Shown here piece after piece: positions 12,340-25,600 of a stretch of 64,000 nucleotides of DNA. The stretch covers positions 36,364,361 through 36,428,360 of the forward strand of contig CM055106.1 of the NCBI GenBank assembly GCA_029204225.1, given 5' to 3'. The DNA comes from Diphasiastrum complanatum. Taxonomy: Eukaryota; Streptophyta; Lycopodiopsida; Lycopodiales; Lycopodiaceae. The notes under the pieces were generated by a model. It saw nothing but the letters and a program-made list of their open reading frames with translations, ran no database searches and was not told the origin of the DNA. The translations under genes and the position numbers were made by a program. Every line of letters begins with the position of its first letter. Positions within the stretch are counted from its first letter, which is position 1.

Positions 12340-12990
12340 GTAAAAGCTGAAGATATGACTAAATAGATGCGCCAACCAGCCACCAATCCGAATCCTCAAC
12401 TCGCACCAAATAAGCTAAAAAAAAGTACTGAAAGAGGGCGCTACAGATAGTCGACAAATAACCAACAAAATGAGCAACAAGTCGATGGAGAAATCCGTCG
12501 AGAATGGTGAAATAATAGGGTGATGGGCAACAACTACCAAGATCCACAATATGCTAAAAAATAGGCTGGAAAGGGTGCTGAAGTAAGGCATCGATCAGCC
12601 TTCAATCAATAGCCGAAACAAACAGCAAGTCGGTGAAGAGAACCGCTGAAAATGAGACGGTCGTAGGGCGCTAAGTAGCAGCTACCAAATCTGAAAAATG
12701 ATGAGTAAAATAGTTGAAAATAATGGTGATGTATGATAGCCTCCAATCAAGATAGAAAATGGTCAGCAAATCAGTGACGAAAAGTGTCAAAAACGATGAG
12801 ATAGTAGGGCGTTGGACAACAACTACCAAATCTGTGAAAACAATGAAAAGCTGCCCAAAAAATCGACGAAAGTGATGGGTTAGCAGGGCGCTGGACAACC
12901 TCCACCAAGCCTGCAAAAAATGATGAGTAAATCGTCGAAAGTGATGGGTAGTAGGGCGCTGGACAGCCTGCAAACAAGCTGGACTTAGGC
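12340..12990 (-). repeat. Gypsy-A leader modules of about 90 bp
   Basis: Between primer site and gag, about six imperfect modules recur. Each has GGTAGTTGTTGCCCAACGCCCTAC-like parts (core GCGCCCTACT), a TCACCATTTTCGACGG-like part and a CTCACCGATTTGCTG-like part. The same modules occur on the + strand in copy 2 at 54330-54660, so they belong to the element. Several hydrophobic ORFs crossing them are artefacts. Confidence 0.7.
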
Positions 12991-13224
12991 GCCGAAAATA
13001 ATCTGCCAAAAAAAAAATTGGCCGCTAAATTTAGCAAAAGTACTTCCGCTAACTGTCCGCTAAAGCTCCACCAAGGAAAATGCTCTGATGAGAGTTGGTC
13101 CTCCTCCAAACTGTGCTGAATGTTGCTGAAGCAAAGAGATGAAAGCCCTCAGCAAAAAAAAATCAACAAGGAAAATGGGCACCCAATCAGAAAATCAGAT
13201 CTAAAATTCAGCAATTAGGAAAGT

Positions 13225-13236
13225 GCTCTGATACCA
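13225..13236 (-). other. Primer binding site, initiator tRNA-Met type
   Basis: TGGTATCAGAGC on the minus strand, immediately downstream of the LTR end. It is the standard complement of the tRNA-iMet 3' end used by many plant LTR retrotransposons. Confidence 0.9.
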
Positions 13237-13237
13237 A

Positions 13238-13621
13238 GTTAAAAGCTAAGATTCACTACCTATGCTAGAAAGCAGGACTTAAACTAGAAAGCACGAAGAG
13301 AATGCTTAAGGAGGCTAAAGAGGAGCAATCATCATAAACTGAATAAAGGAATACAATGATGCCCTACTTATAACCTCTCCCTGAATCAAATGGAGGATTC
13401 AAAAAAGGGAGGAAAAAGGACTTGGAGAAAAAATAGTGCGCCCTCCCAATAGAAGGACCCCCACTCCAAATCAATGTGACCAAGTCCTAAAAATATAACC
13501 AAATAGGTCCCAAGGCCAATATATGAATAAAAAGGGCCCTTAGGCCTGCTTATGCATAATAACAATAAAAGAATGGACGCGACGAGAAGACTCAGATCAT
13601 GATCTTTAACACCTCTAGGTG
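13238..13621 (-). repeat. Gypsy-A copy 1 5' LTR
   Basis: Starts TGTTAAAGATCATGATC at 13621 and ends CTTTTAAC next to the primer site. It shares long blocks with both LTRs of copy 2 (TAAGCAGGCCT..GGGCCCTTTTTATTC, GATTTGGAGTGGGGGTCCT, CCTCCTTAAGCATT). The first 20 bases differ from copy 2, where the LTR appears to extend further upstream. Confidence 0.75.
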
Positions 13622-16049
13622 GTCAACCTATGGAGATTGTATCATCCTACACATACTAGGAACACGATGACATTTGTTTAAAAACTTTGACTTAAAAAAG
13701 AGTAATCTTTTTTGGTATTTTTTAATGGTCCTAGTTTTAGGCCAAAATCATGGTTTTTTTTAAGTTAATCTCCAAATTATATCGAAAAAAAAAAGTACCA
13801 AATAATGTACTTTTTAAAATAGCATTACAATTTTTTTTGCAAACTTCATAAAATCACCCGAATAAAACACGAAACAAGATTTCAGACAACAAATGATTTT
13901 TGAAAATCCAAATCTCATAAAAAATACATAAGGCTTCTATATATGTTTACATTTTTTTTTCAAAGTACAGTTTCTAACAAATTTTCACTAATGCCTTTGA
14001 CATATTCTAAATACTCTCTTTTCCAGTTAATGAAGCTGAAGACCCGTCTTCCTCATCGAAGTCAACTGGCATATCTTCTTCTGAATTAGCATCTAATGTT
14101 GACATAAAACCTTGTATATCGACATTCTTGTGTTTGTGACAAGTTGAGGACGACGGTTGTGCAGTTAATAAATGAGAGCAAACAACATGCAAACAATTTG
14201 AAAAAGACCAAAAACATATGTACCCTTTTTTTTTCAAATATATGCATTTTTAGAGAATTTTCACCAATGTCTCTCCATTTAATACTTGATATATACATAA
14301 AGTGGACTTGTAGCATTTTTGTCTCGTTGTTGTTCTTAATGACTCCAAAAATATTTCCAATCCAAAATAAATATTTTTTGTTATTTTAACAAGTCAGATG
14401 TGGAATAAACATATCAACTTGAATTTTATGAAAATCACTACATCACTTCATTTTGATAGCTTTTACAGTTTGTCAATTTTTTCACAAGGCCAAATAATTA
14501 TATCATTCTTACCTTGCACAAATTATAAAAGGTCAATATTTTTTAGAGTCGTTGAGGATTCAAGAGTCTTAGTTAGAGTTGTCATTCTTGGCAAGGCTTA
14601 AACTACCAAATGCTCTCAGTATTGAGCTACTCATGCTCTAGAGAATAATAGTTACTTTTTATTGTTCTACTGGCTTTCATAATGGTCCCCGTAGAGTGCA
14701 CCATTGCTCATGAAAAATTCACAAATACAAACTACGTAATTGTTAAAATTAAAAAAAAAAAAGTTGTAACATAATTGTTGAAATTAATAAAACAAGCTAT
14801 AATTGGTGTATGCGGTTTTTTGTAATGTTTAAAAATCAATTTTTATGAACTATGCAAAAATTGAACTATTGTTTGCTATTCTCAGCATAACAAAAAACTT
14901 TCACAAGGTTTTTTGCTATGCTATAAACCTTGCCCTTCAAGGCGATATTTACCAGTAGCAGACACTTCAACTTTTGCTATACTGCCATAGCCAAAAGAAA
15001 ATTGAACACTGTTCATAGCAAAAACTTTCAAGAAAAAATTTACTATTCATAGCAAAAACTTTCAAAACAAAATTTACTATGCTGAGCATAGCAAACTAGT
15101 CTTTTGAATCGTTTTGTTCTTTTGAGGAAATTATATTATTCAATGTGATATTCAATGTGAGGCACTTCAAGTTCAAAAAGGCATGAATGGTGAAAATGAC
15201 ATTGAAGGGCAGGGTTTCTTCAAACAGAAGAGACTTCAAAGGTTTGGAGTCTTATGCTCAGCATAAGACTCTTATGCTCATTTGTTACGTAGAGGTCGAG
15301 ATCGCGAGACAGGACCGAGAGAGATGATCAAAGAAAAGATTATGGTTGCCGTGTTAGCGCTACTTGGTGCCGCCTTTCTTCTGGTTAGCTATGATCGCAT
15401 CTTGGCACAATATTGCACTGCTTGGCAGTGTCTTCAACGTGTAAAGCGACCTAGCAACCACAGGAATTGCAATCAAACCACCTGCAATGGCTGCAGTTTC
15501 TGCTACCCCGACGCCCTGCTGATCCTCGTCCTGAAGTTTTGCCACTACAGAATGAATACCATGTATTAGGTTATACGCGAGTATCCATGGCCAGCAGGCA
15601 GAGTCAAACGACCACTAGCTCTGGCCCGAGATCTAGAAAGGAAACAAACGTGATAGAGAAACAATAAAGAACTTCAAATTTCACACTCCAAACGTCAATT
15701 GTCACGGTTCAAGTTGATTTGAGATTGCACCATGTTTTTGCAAAAGGTCAACAAATTACCCCGTGTCACGGACACGAAAATCGCAAAGGACTCAAAATAT
15801 ATATATAAATATTTGAAAAAAATATATAAAAAAAAATTAAAAAATCACAAGCAGTTAAAACCAAACCTGGATACAATGAGCTCCTCCCTTCCTACGGCAG
15901 GGCCAAAAAAAAACAATTTCAACAAACATAACGTGCCGTGCGCCCCCCCGCCCCCCAACCCCCCCGAAAAACAAAAAAAAAACACTTCCTCCTTTCCCTC
16001 CACTAGTACCTCGTAGGCCCGTCCTCCTGCCGGAAAACAGGCAGAGAAG
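13622..16049. other. Region upstream of TRM6; no gene supported
   Basis: Mostly AT-rich. A minus-strand stretch at 14007-14150 encodes about 45 acidic residues (DANSEEDMPVDFDEEDG) with no recognisable family. 14900-15100 holds short repeats of TTCATAGCAAAAACTTTCAA and an inverted TATGCTGAGCATA. 15880-16080 is GC- and C-rich, then GA-rich, a composition often seen at plant promoters and 5' UTRs, and lies just upstream of TRM6. Confidence 0.4.
15360..15545 (-). other. Possible exon remnant, unidentified
   Basis: Minus-strand open stretch with DEDQQGVGVAETAAIAGGL and IPVVARSLYTLKT, whose small-residue-rich pattern is reminiscent of chloroplast membrane proteins. The + strand of the same DNA has an equally open hydrophobic stretch (MVAVLALLGAAFLLVSY). 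Neither has convincing splice sites or a clear homolog in my knowledge. It may be a fragment of a neighbouring gene or chance. Low confidence. Confidence 0.2.
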
Positions 16050-16160
16050 ATGGAGATGGAGTCGTCCGAGAGGGAGCGAGCGAGCGAGCAAGAGAGAGCC
16101 CTGCTGCGCGCTCTCCCAAGCTGCAGCTATCTGAAAGTTTGATTTGCAGGTTCTATTTCC
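16049..16160 (+). promoter_or_regulatory. Probable TRM6 5' UTR exon
   Basis: GA-rich sequence starting with an ATG and a 29-codon open stretch (MEMESSERERASEQERALL..) that stops at TGA 16137-16139. CAG|GTTCTA near 16150 could be a splice donor, pairing with the acceptor ATAG just before CAACAATG at 16503. I read it as 5' UTR with an upstream ORF, because the downstream ATG at 16509 gives a protein start of normal TRM6 form. Confidence 0.35.
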
Positions 16161-16508
16161 TTGCAGGGGTTATTTAGTTCTCTGTGTGAGAGAGAGGGAG
16201 AGAGATTTAAACTCTTTTTGCTGTTGATCAAGTGTAGCCCATTTTTTCAAGTCTTTACTTGAAGCATAACCTATTTATATGTGGCTTATGTTTTCTAAGA
16301 TTTTGACATTTAATCTAATGCATTCTATGCACAACTTTTAGTATTAGTTATCTCAAGGTTCATGCATTTTTATACCATACAGGGGATCATGGTTCATGAT
16401 ATCCTTATTCTATCATTTATTGATCTAGCTATTAGATGTTAATTTGGCTTTGTGCTATACTGTGCATGTGATAATTGACAGGCTTTCATTGTTGTAAACA
16501 TAGCAACA

Positions 16509-16636
16509 ATGTCGGAAAACAGTAGTGAAACAAGGAGTAAAAGACACATGGGAACAATAGTCATTGAAGGAAGTAGCATATTGCTGGACATCAACCATGG
16601 AGACCGCTTTACGTTTGCTCGCGCTCACACCTCTTC
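16509..16636 (+). CDS. TRM6: TRM6 exon with start codon
   Basis: Encodes [15 protein letters not shown] then [17 protein letters not shown] and [10 protein letters not shown]. The acceptor is probably TAG at 16500-16502 just upstream. The donor is GTATGG at 16637. It ends in phase 2 (TC), completed by the G that starts the next exon. The LLDINHGDR block is the strongest TRM6 signature near the N-terminus. Confidence 0.85.
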
Positions 16637-19600
16637 GTATGGCTCAAAACATTCTTTCTGTGTAGGCTTCATAGGTATCGTTGTGTCATTTATCTTTATT
16701 TAAGTGTGGAATGGGCGATGAAACTTTTGATGTTGGTGCACTCTCCATGTTTGTCACTAGACGTTACTACTTTTTGATTAATACGTCATAAACATGAAGT
16801 TGAATAAAGTTTTGTGTCTCAAGAACAAAATAGTGGATCTCTCCATGTATTTTTGAGCAATTGTTTATTTACTGCTTATAAGTTCGATCATATTTAAAGA
16901 CTTTTATTATTTCTTATCTAACAGGATGGTGAAACTTGGAAATGTGAAGTGCTCTTTGGCACCACTTATTGGCTGTCCGTTTGGTTCAATATTCGAAGTT
17001 AGCAAGGATCCTAAAGGTCCCCACCTTGTCCAGGTTTCTCAAGACAAGGGTATACTTGTTTGGCCCCTTAAAAGGAGTAATACTCTTTAGACGTAATCTC
17101 AATATTATTGACAATAAATAATGTATATCTAGGTAATGAATTTCCTTACAATATAACTGTTTACTTTCTTTTGTGCCCTCAACTAGTGTTAAAATTTGAA
17201 ATCTTTTTGATACACAATAGAGTTTAATGAACCCAATTTCAATTTTTTGTAGCATAAAGCAAATTATACACTCAAGGTTCTACCGCTGTTTTATATATGT
17301 ACTTCTATATATTTTGATTGGAATTTTGTTAGTAAAGAGTTTGTCCATGTATATGATTCCTTGTGCTTTGTAGTTTAATGTTGTGACGTCAAACGGCTCA
17401 ATAAGATGTTTTCTGACGTTCGTTGCTCGATGTTTGTAGAGATTCAATCGAGTAATTGCAACAAAACTGAAGTGCATGGTGTTGAAGAACTAGACATTTG
17501 CAGTGACAGAGATAATAGAGACTTGATTGATGATAACACTGCCCAATCACTTTCTGAACTAGAAATCAGTTACATGCGAAGGTACTATCTATAGAATCTT
17601 TACAATCCTTGTGAGCATTGCTAATGACGATTGTATATTGTATTTATGTCCTAATAGTGTCATGACTAGTCATGAAACAATGAGCAAAAAGCTCTCGACA
17701 AAGCTATCTGAAAACAAAAGAATTATAAATGTCTGCCCAACATATAAAAGGTTTCAATGAATTTTAGGTCACATCAGAAAATTAACACATCACAAAGTGA
17801 AGCAGTTAGTCATTACTTGGGAACTTGTCAAAATAACTTGATCCATAAATGGTTGACTTGGGCTAGTGACCGTAACGTCACAAGGATGGACTTCTAAAGA
17901 CCTGAACTTTGGGTTCCAGATTTCTTAAGACAATAAGACTCCTAAGGACAAGTAGTTTGCAACTTAGCTCGTTAATTTTGCAGATGATTAACCTGATTTC
18001 AACACGATTCTTTGTTGATGCACCCACATTCATTTCAAGGCGATGCATGAATAATGAAAACTTTCTTAGGGTGTGTGTACGATCAACATTACCGAGGGTT
18101 CATTTATTCATAGAGTTGGAAGACTCAATTCTGTCATATAGACCAAGTTTCAACTCAAGTTCATAGGGTTAGTGAGTCAAGTTCACAACTGCATCCATCA
18201 GGGTGGAGACAGATGGTGAGATCCTTCTTGCTCAATTTCTGCTGATCCTTGTTCTTCCAAGAAACATCCGTAGGAGCCAAGTAGCTTTATCTTTGATTGT
18301 CATAAGTTTTGGAACCCTTCAATTTTCTATCATTTTTTATAACTCTAGAAGTTCTTTGTCATTTATGCATGACGTGTTGTTATCTACTTTGACCATGTAC
18401 TGGTCCATTAAGCAGTTCATCAAAAAAAGTATCAGCAAGGAAAATGAGAAAGCATTCAAGATCAATAGGAACATCATATTAGACATAATATTATCCTTAG
18501 CTTTGTTTATGAAAACATGCCTTAAAGTGAAATTAGAGTTGTCATTGGTGCTGGCCTGTATGGCCACGTGCTGCCCCTTATACTTCCCACGTGAGTTCCT
18601 TGCCCAAAGCCAAAAAATCACATTCCTTCCTCCAGTAAGGGTGCTATCACGAACTCCACCTGCTAATGGCAATTTCTTGTATAGGAGTTTTCACTCGCAG
18701 CTCACATAGGAATGAGGTTAGTGTATCATTTATCAAAGAAAATATGTTTGAATCTGCAATGAGAATCCTAATCATCAAATAAAGCAAAATTTGCTTATCT
18801 CAATTCATCCTTGTCTTTTAGGATCTGCCCTTGAGTCTCCAACAGTGTAAACTGCTACCCTTTTCCTTAAAGGGCTTCTTATTCTCCTTCAGTTTGCTTT
18901 TTGAGCCAAAGGATGTTCATTTTCTGCTACTACAGATCCATGAGATTGGCTTAGAGCCATGATTGGGCACAACCTGGTAAAAGTTTTCCCCAACATCAGA
19001 TGATTTTGTCCCAAAATTTACACCATTTAACCTTGATTTTGAATGATGTAACCATTCAAATTCAAGTTCAGTTGAAAACATTCCACATCTTTCCTAGCCT
19101 CAGATACTACTATTGTATTCAGACATATGGCTATCATACCAAGTGTTTAAACAATTTTTTGCATGCTGCATGTTGCATGTCTGGTCTTCCATATTGTGAA
19201 AGGTTTGCCATCAAGGTCTGTAGTAGCTTCAATCTATTGTCCATCCAATTCATTGCAGTCTTTTCATATTTTTTTGGCTGCATGCATGCACGATTGGCTT
19301 GCAACGACTTTCCTTCTTAAGCAAACCGTCGCCACTTCAGGAGGGGGCTGCCATCTGATTTCTTTCATCATGGTTCTTAGGCCATAAACACTGATCATAT
19401 TAGTGCGGAGTTGAAGCACAAAGCACAAGTGTTTGGCAAAATTCCTTCAAAGCATGGGAGTAGAAAGAAGAGCAATGGGTTCCTTCGAAGTTCGATTGTA
19501 TGTTTGATGGCATAGTAAAAAGGTTCTTGCTTCATGGAATTTGGCTAGCTGATCTGTGCATTAATCGATGGCTGGGGGTTTGTTGGGAGCTTAGTTGGTC

Positions 19601-22600
19601 TGCCTTTATAGCCTGTGTTATGTCCTGTACATAGGATTTGGTATAGTCCTAGACTTGGATACACGGTACTCCAGAGCTCGAGATTATTGGTTACGACACG
19701 TCATACTGGATGTGACCCGTAAAGTAATTAATTACCTTGTAAGGCCCAGACACGCTAATTGGAGTGAGTACAAGGTTTGGGACAGTCAATGCATGTGTAG
19801 AGTATCAACAACAATTGGATTTATTAATAGGGGGGTTTAGACCTTGCATTACCGCATGCACAGGGTGGTCTTAAGCCTATATATGGGCAAATTTCATGTA
19901 CTAGAGTACAACGGTTTGCGGTTCCTTTAGTCTAATTTGAATTATCTATAGTCGGGAAATAATTTAGCTTTAGCGAAAACACGATTTTTAACCAACTTTA
20001 CGTAATTAAAAAATCCTGACGAATATATTGTTAATACTGAAGGCAATCAAAATCGAAAAATTGAAATACTGTTCGATTCCAATTGTCACTAAACCAATGT
20101 CAGACTGGCATGCAAAGCACACTACATTAGTCACAAAACGTCATTACGGAATTTTTTACGTAAATTTCAGTTTTACAGAATTTGTCAGCCATATCCCTGA
20201 TTTGTGACCCAACCGTTAGAGCACATGTGTATGACCACTCAAATCGACTGTAAATCCCTCATGCATATCAGAAACACTTTCAAAATCCACATGCAATCAA
20301 TCCATGCAAGCACAGTACCACAAGTTAGGAAAAAAGCAAGCATGCAATCAAAACATTTACGGATTTTGTCAATTTTGCTCACAAAATCGCCAAAATTTCA
20401 AACGGCCATAACTTGAGATACAGTGCACCAAATTAGGCGTTGTAAAGCACAATATGGAGGGAAACCGAGATGCTTGCCACATCAGCCTGCCACCTAGTCT
20501 TCACACGTGCGAGCACAAAACCTCTGAAATTTTGCAATAGGGCGCACTTTTTCAAGGCCATACACTGTAAAATCATGCAAACACTTTCCCTAGCCCAAAA
20601 GTGATGTTAGCAACAGTCTTAAATGCTCTATTAGACTTCTGTAAGCATTCATATAGGTCCTAAGAAGCAGTATAGGCTGAGAACTAAGATTTCTTGATTT
20701 GTAGAAGGGATTTTGGTTTCAAATGTGATGGAGACGGAGCATAAGCCACCGGCCATCAATTTACAAGTCTGATAGCTTGCTGGTGATGATTTTTAGCTAT
20801 TTTCCTGTTTTCTTCACCATGAAGTGCAAATTTATGACATGCAATAAAACGACCCCAAGACCTCCAATCAGGATTGAGAACCAAGAATACAATAAGGGAG
20901 TGCAGTGGATGAAACCAACCCAACCAAACCTAGACCATCCGATCTAGCCCCCGAGCACTAGAGAGTATGGCAAATCACAATGATGGTAAGCACTTACCAA
21001 TCTGACAACATAACGGCCGTAGACTCTCAATGATCCCTATGGACACGGGTGAGGGTATATACAGAGAGTAGCACCCACTCTGCCTGCCCATGCACTGAAT
21101 CCACAAAGCGTGCCATCAACCCATGCTTAACTCCCATGCATGACCACTGCATGTGGGTACCCCTAACCTATAATAGCAAAGACCCATGCGTAGACACAGT
21201 GCATGTAAATCTTGTTGAAGAGTAATGCCTATTTTACCCCTTTTGGCTAAGCATTAGTTAAGTTTGTACACAACTCATGGCCCCTTTTGTAAGTTATGTA
21301 AATTAGTGCAAGTGGCCCACTTGGCCAAGTAGCTCACTCCTATGGTTGACACCTAGACTTTCCATGCATGTAAAGGAGGTGCTTGCCCTACAAGGGATTT
21401 GGAGGACCCACGCCCTCCTCTCTCTCTCTCTAGCAATTCATTTCTTCTTGAGACTTTTGAGTTTGTGAGATGCTCATGCAGTTCTCCTTGTGTGATATAT
21501 TTTCCATAGCCAAGTTTTCTCAAGCTTTCATAGTTGATCTAGCATTTGAGTTAAGATACTCCATAGCTAGGTCTTGTAAATCTTCATGGTATCAGAGCAG
21601 GTTGTCTAGCTTGTGAGTCTGAGAGTGAGAGAAACTTCAGTGCTTAGATTCTTGAGAAGATTCTCATCTTCTACAAGCACCTCAATCTTGAAAGAGGGAG
21701 CATTTGATCTACAAGTGTCAGATCAGGTGGAGTCTTGCACTGTTGGAGAGCTATTGGCAAGGGGAGTGGGATGATCCAAAAACTTTCTAAATCTGGCCAA
21801 GTTTTGGGGAGTCTTTCTGGAGGAGCTTACACAAAAGTAGGGCGCACTTTTTGTAGGGGCTTCTGGTTTCTGTTCTAGTGGAGCCTAGTGCTTGTGCTAG
21901 TGAGGCCACACCAAGTGGCAAAGACAAAAGCAGGAGCTGAAGGGTTGCCTTGAAGTGGCTACATACCCTAGTTTGGGGTTAAACCCTTGTTGCTGGAAGC
22001 TGTTCTTTTCTGATCTTTTTCAGGTTGAGCTTTTGTTTTAAGCACAGATTTTAGCATGGCAAGTCTTGGGGAGAGTTTGCTGGGTGAATCTAGCAAACTA
22101 GATGGCACAAACTACAGAGTGTGGAAGCTCAAGATAGCTAATATCTTGATGGATAAGAATTGCTGGGAGGTCATGACAGGTACAGAACCTGTACCAACAT
22201 CTGATCCTGAATTGAAGGACTACATGAACAGGAGATAGAAAGCTCATAGGATAATTAATCTTTCTGTCAAGGACAATATTATTCCTCACATCTGCAATGC
22301 AAGGGATGCAGCTGATGCTTGGACAATTCTGAAGTCTATGTTTGAAACAATGGATTCAGCCAAGCTGGTGTATTTGCAAAACATGTTACATACTCTCAAG
22401 ATGGAAGCAGGTGCAACAATTGGTGATCATATTACAAAGGTCAAGGACCTAATGGATCAGCTTGCTTCAGTTGGAGAGAAAGTAAGTGACAGGAGTATTG
22501 TTCCCATAGTCTGGAACAACTTGTCATTCAACTATCAAGACTATGTGATGTCCCTTTCTGCTAGGGAGAAACTCCCAACCTTTGGGGAGTTATGTGGTCT

Positions 22601-25600
22601 TCTTTTACAGGAGGAGATGAGAAGGAAGAATCTTTCTGAAAGGGAAGATAATCCAGAGCTTGCATCTGCTTCTAAGAAGAAGCAAAACTTTCAGAAGAAA
22701 GGCAAAGGCAAAAAGAAGAACTCAAAGCAAAGCTTGGAGCAGTAGGTGTCCAAGTTACAGGTTGGAGAGGAGTCAAGCACCAATTCCTCATCTACACCCA
22801 AGAGGAAGGGCAACTGCAACTATTGTGGTAAGTATGGGCATTTTGCCTTTGAATGCAGGAAGAAGCAAAGTGATCAGAAGAAGGGAAAGAACCAGCAGGG
22901 TCACTTTGTTGACAAAGTTGCAGAGGAGGAGCAATCTGGTGTGCTTGAGCTATTCACCGCAGCCCTATCATCCGAATCCACATTTGGTGGATGGTACATT
23001 GATTCTGGAGTCTCAAAGCACATGACACCTCATAGAGATTGGTTCAGCACCTATGAGGAGACAAAAGATGGTCAGCATGTTTGCCTTGGAGATAATTCTA
23101 CACGCATAGTGAGGGGCAAAGGCACAGTTGCAATACAGCTGTCATCAGGTGAGGTGAAGGAAATTAAAAGTGTGTTGCATGTACCTGGGTTGGCTAAGAA
23201 CTTGCTATCTATTGGTGCCATTATCAAACAAGATATGGTGGTAGAGTTTAATGATTCTAAATGTTTGGTAAAAGACAAAGATCAGAACTTCAAGGTGGTA
23301 GCCAAGGGAATGCAAGAAGGAGGTCTTTACAAGCTTTTCACAACCATTCCTAGCCAAGAGGCCTTGTCTGCAAGAGATACTAATCGGGACAAGCTTTGGC
23401 ATGAGAGATATGGTCATTTGAGTTATAAAAGTTTGCAAGTTTTGAACAGGCACAAAATGGTAGTAGATCTTCCTAGCATTAAGTCTTCTTCAGATACATG
23501 TGAGGCTTGTGCATTACAGAGGAAAAAGTTTCCAAAGGAGAAAGCTACCAGGGCCAAGGGCATTCTTGAACTTGTGCATTCAGATTTATGCGGTCCCATG
23601 CAGGTCAAATCAGCAGGGGGGGCATACTATCTCATGACCTTCGTAGATGATTTCTCTCGGAAGGTATGGGTCTATTTTCTGAAACTGAAATCTGAAGCGT
23701 TCAAATACTTCGAACAGTGGAAAGCTATGGTGGAAAACCACACAGGAAAGAGGTTAAAAACTCTCAGGTCAGATAAGGGTGGTGAGTATATTTCTGATGA
23801 GTTCAAAGATCTTTGCAAAGCATGTGGGATAAAGAGATAGTTTACTGCTCCACATACACCGCAGCAAAACGGCGTGGCTGAGCGGAAAAATAGGTCTATA
23901 GTTGAGTGTGCGAGGAGCATGCTCAAGGCAAAGGGGTTGCCAAATTCCTTTTGGGCGGAAGCGGTAGCAACTGCTGTTTTTCTATTGAATAGAAGTCCAA
24001 CCAAAGCAGTTGAGGGAATCACGCCAGAAGAATCATATAGTGGCAACAAGCCCAAAGTGGGCAGCCTTCGAGTGTTTGGGTGTACAGCATATGCACATAT
24101 ACCAAAGGACTTGCGGAAGAAACTTGATGCAAAATTCGTAAAGTGTGTCTTTCTTGGGTATAGTGAAGGTGAGAAAGCTTATGTGCTATATGATCTCGAA
24201 AACAGGAGGAAGATCCTAAGTCGAGATGTCATCTTTGATGAAGAGCATGCACCCAAGATACAGGAGCAGGAGAAGGAAGGAACTACTGAGTTCATACCCT
24301 TGATTGATTCCACGGATGAGGATCCTAGTCAAGAGTCCTGTAAGCTTCAAGTGCAGGAGCAACAATAGGAAATCGAACCTACTAGTTTGAGACCTCTTTT
24401 TGGCCAAGTACCAGAAGCTGAAGTTGGGGACAAACAAAAGACTAAGACAGTACCATGGGATACGTGGTCACCATCCACATCACCTACTGCTAGGAAGAAG
24501 CTACCTAGGTGGTATTGGGAAACAATCAAGAAGGAGAGAGCAGTGAATAGGGTGTCAGAAGATTTTTTAGGTCTCATGAGGGACAAGAGACTAACTTTGC
24601 TCTTATGTCCACTATTCTAAATGCAGATGAGCCACAGTTCTTTCATGAAGCCGTGAGAGAAAAGGTATGGCAACATCCCATGCAGGAGGAGTACGACTCC
24701 ATTGTCAAGAATGACACATGGGAGCTCACTACATTGCCAGAAGGGAAGCAACCAATAGGTTGCAAGTGGGTCTATAAGACCAAGTTTCATGCCAATGGAA
24801 CAGTGGACAAGTACAAGGCAAGGTTGGTGGCGAAAGGCTATGCTAAGCAAGAGGGGCTAGACTATGATGAGACATTCGCACCTGTTGCTAAGATGACATC
24901 TATCAGGACCGTTTTGGCTATAGCCTCATATTTTGATTGGGATGTCCATCAAATGGATGTCAAGAGTGCCTTTCTTAATGGGCACCTACAGGAGGAGGTT
25001 TACATGGAACAACCGCAGGGATTTGAAATAACAGGCAAGGAGAATCTGGTTTGCAGGCTTAGGAAAGCCTTGTATGGGCTCAAACAGGCGCCAAGGGCTT
25101 GGTATAGCCGAATTGATGAGTACTTTGCAAGGCAAGGATTTGAGAAGAGTAAGTCTAATTGCAATCTTTATGTCTTCAGGGAAGGAGAAGACTTTGTGGT
25201 TGTTGTGCTCTATGTGGATGATCTACTCATCACAGGAAGCAATAAGAAGCTTATTGCTTGTGTTAAGAAGAATCTTTCTAGTGAGTTTGAGATGAAAGAT
25301 TTGGGTTTGCTACACTATTGCCTAGGAGTTGAAGTTTGGAAAGGGAAGCGTTGTCTTTTTATCTCACAGGCAAAGTATGCACATAAATTATTGAAGAGGT
25401 TTAACATGCAAGAAAGCAAACCAATCAGCACACCCATGGATGCAAGCAACAAGTCATCAAAAGATGATGGTCCAGCATTTGCAGATGAGACGCTCTATCG
25501 TCAGTTAGTGGGCAGCCTGATTTACCTTACTACCACCAGGCCAGATATTGCTTATGCGGTTGGAATTGCAAGTCAATACATGAGCAAGCCTACCGAAGCA

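Noticed and set aside
16050-16139. ATG at 16050 as the TRM6 start
   Set aside because: Its frame stops after 29 codons and no splice brings it in phase with the LLDINHGD exon as convincingly as the ATG at 16509.
18203-18709. 168-residue ORF in intron 4
   Set aside because: No family motifs, hydrophobic by AT-rich composition, and equally open on the other strand.
23838-23840. Stop-codon readthrough or a variant genetic code for the in-frame TAGs
   Set aside because: The sister Gypsy-A copy has CAG at one such site, the intact LINE and the TRM6 exons use the standard code, and frameshifts accompany the stops.
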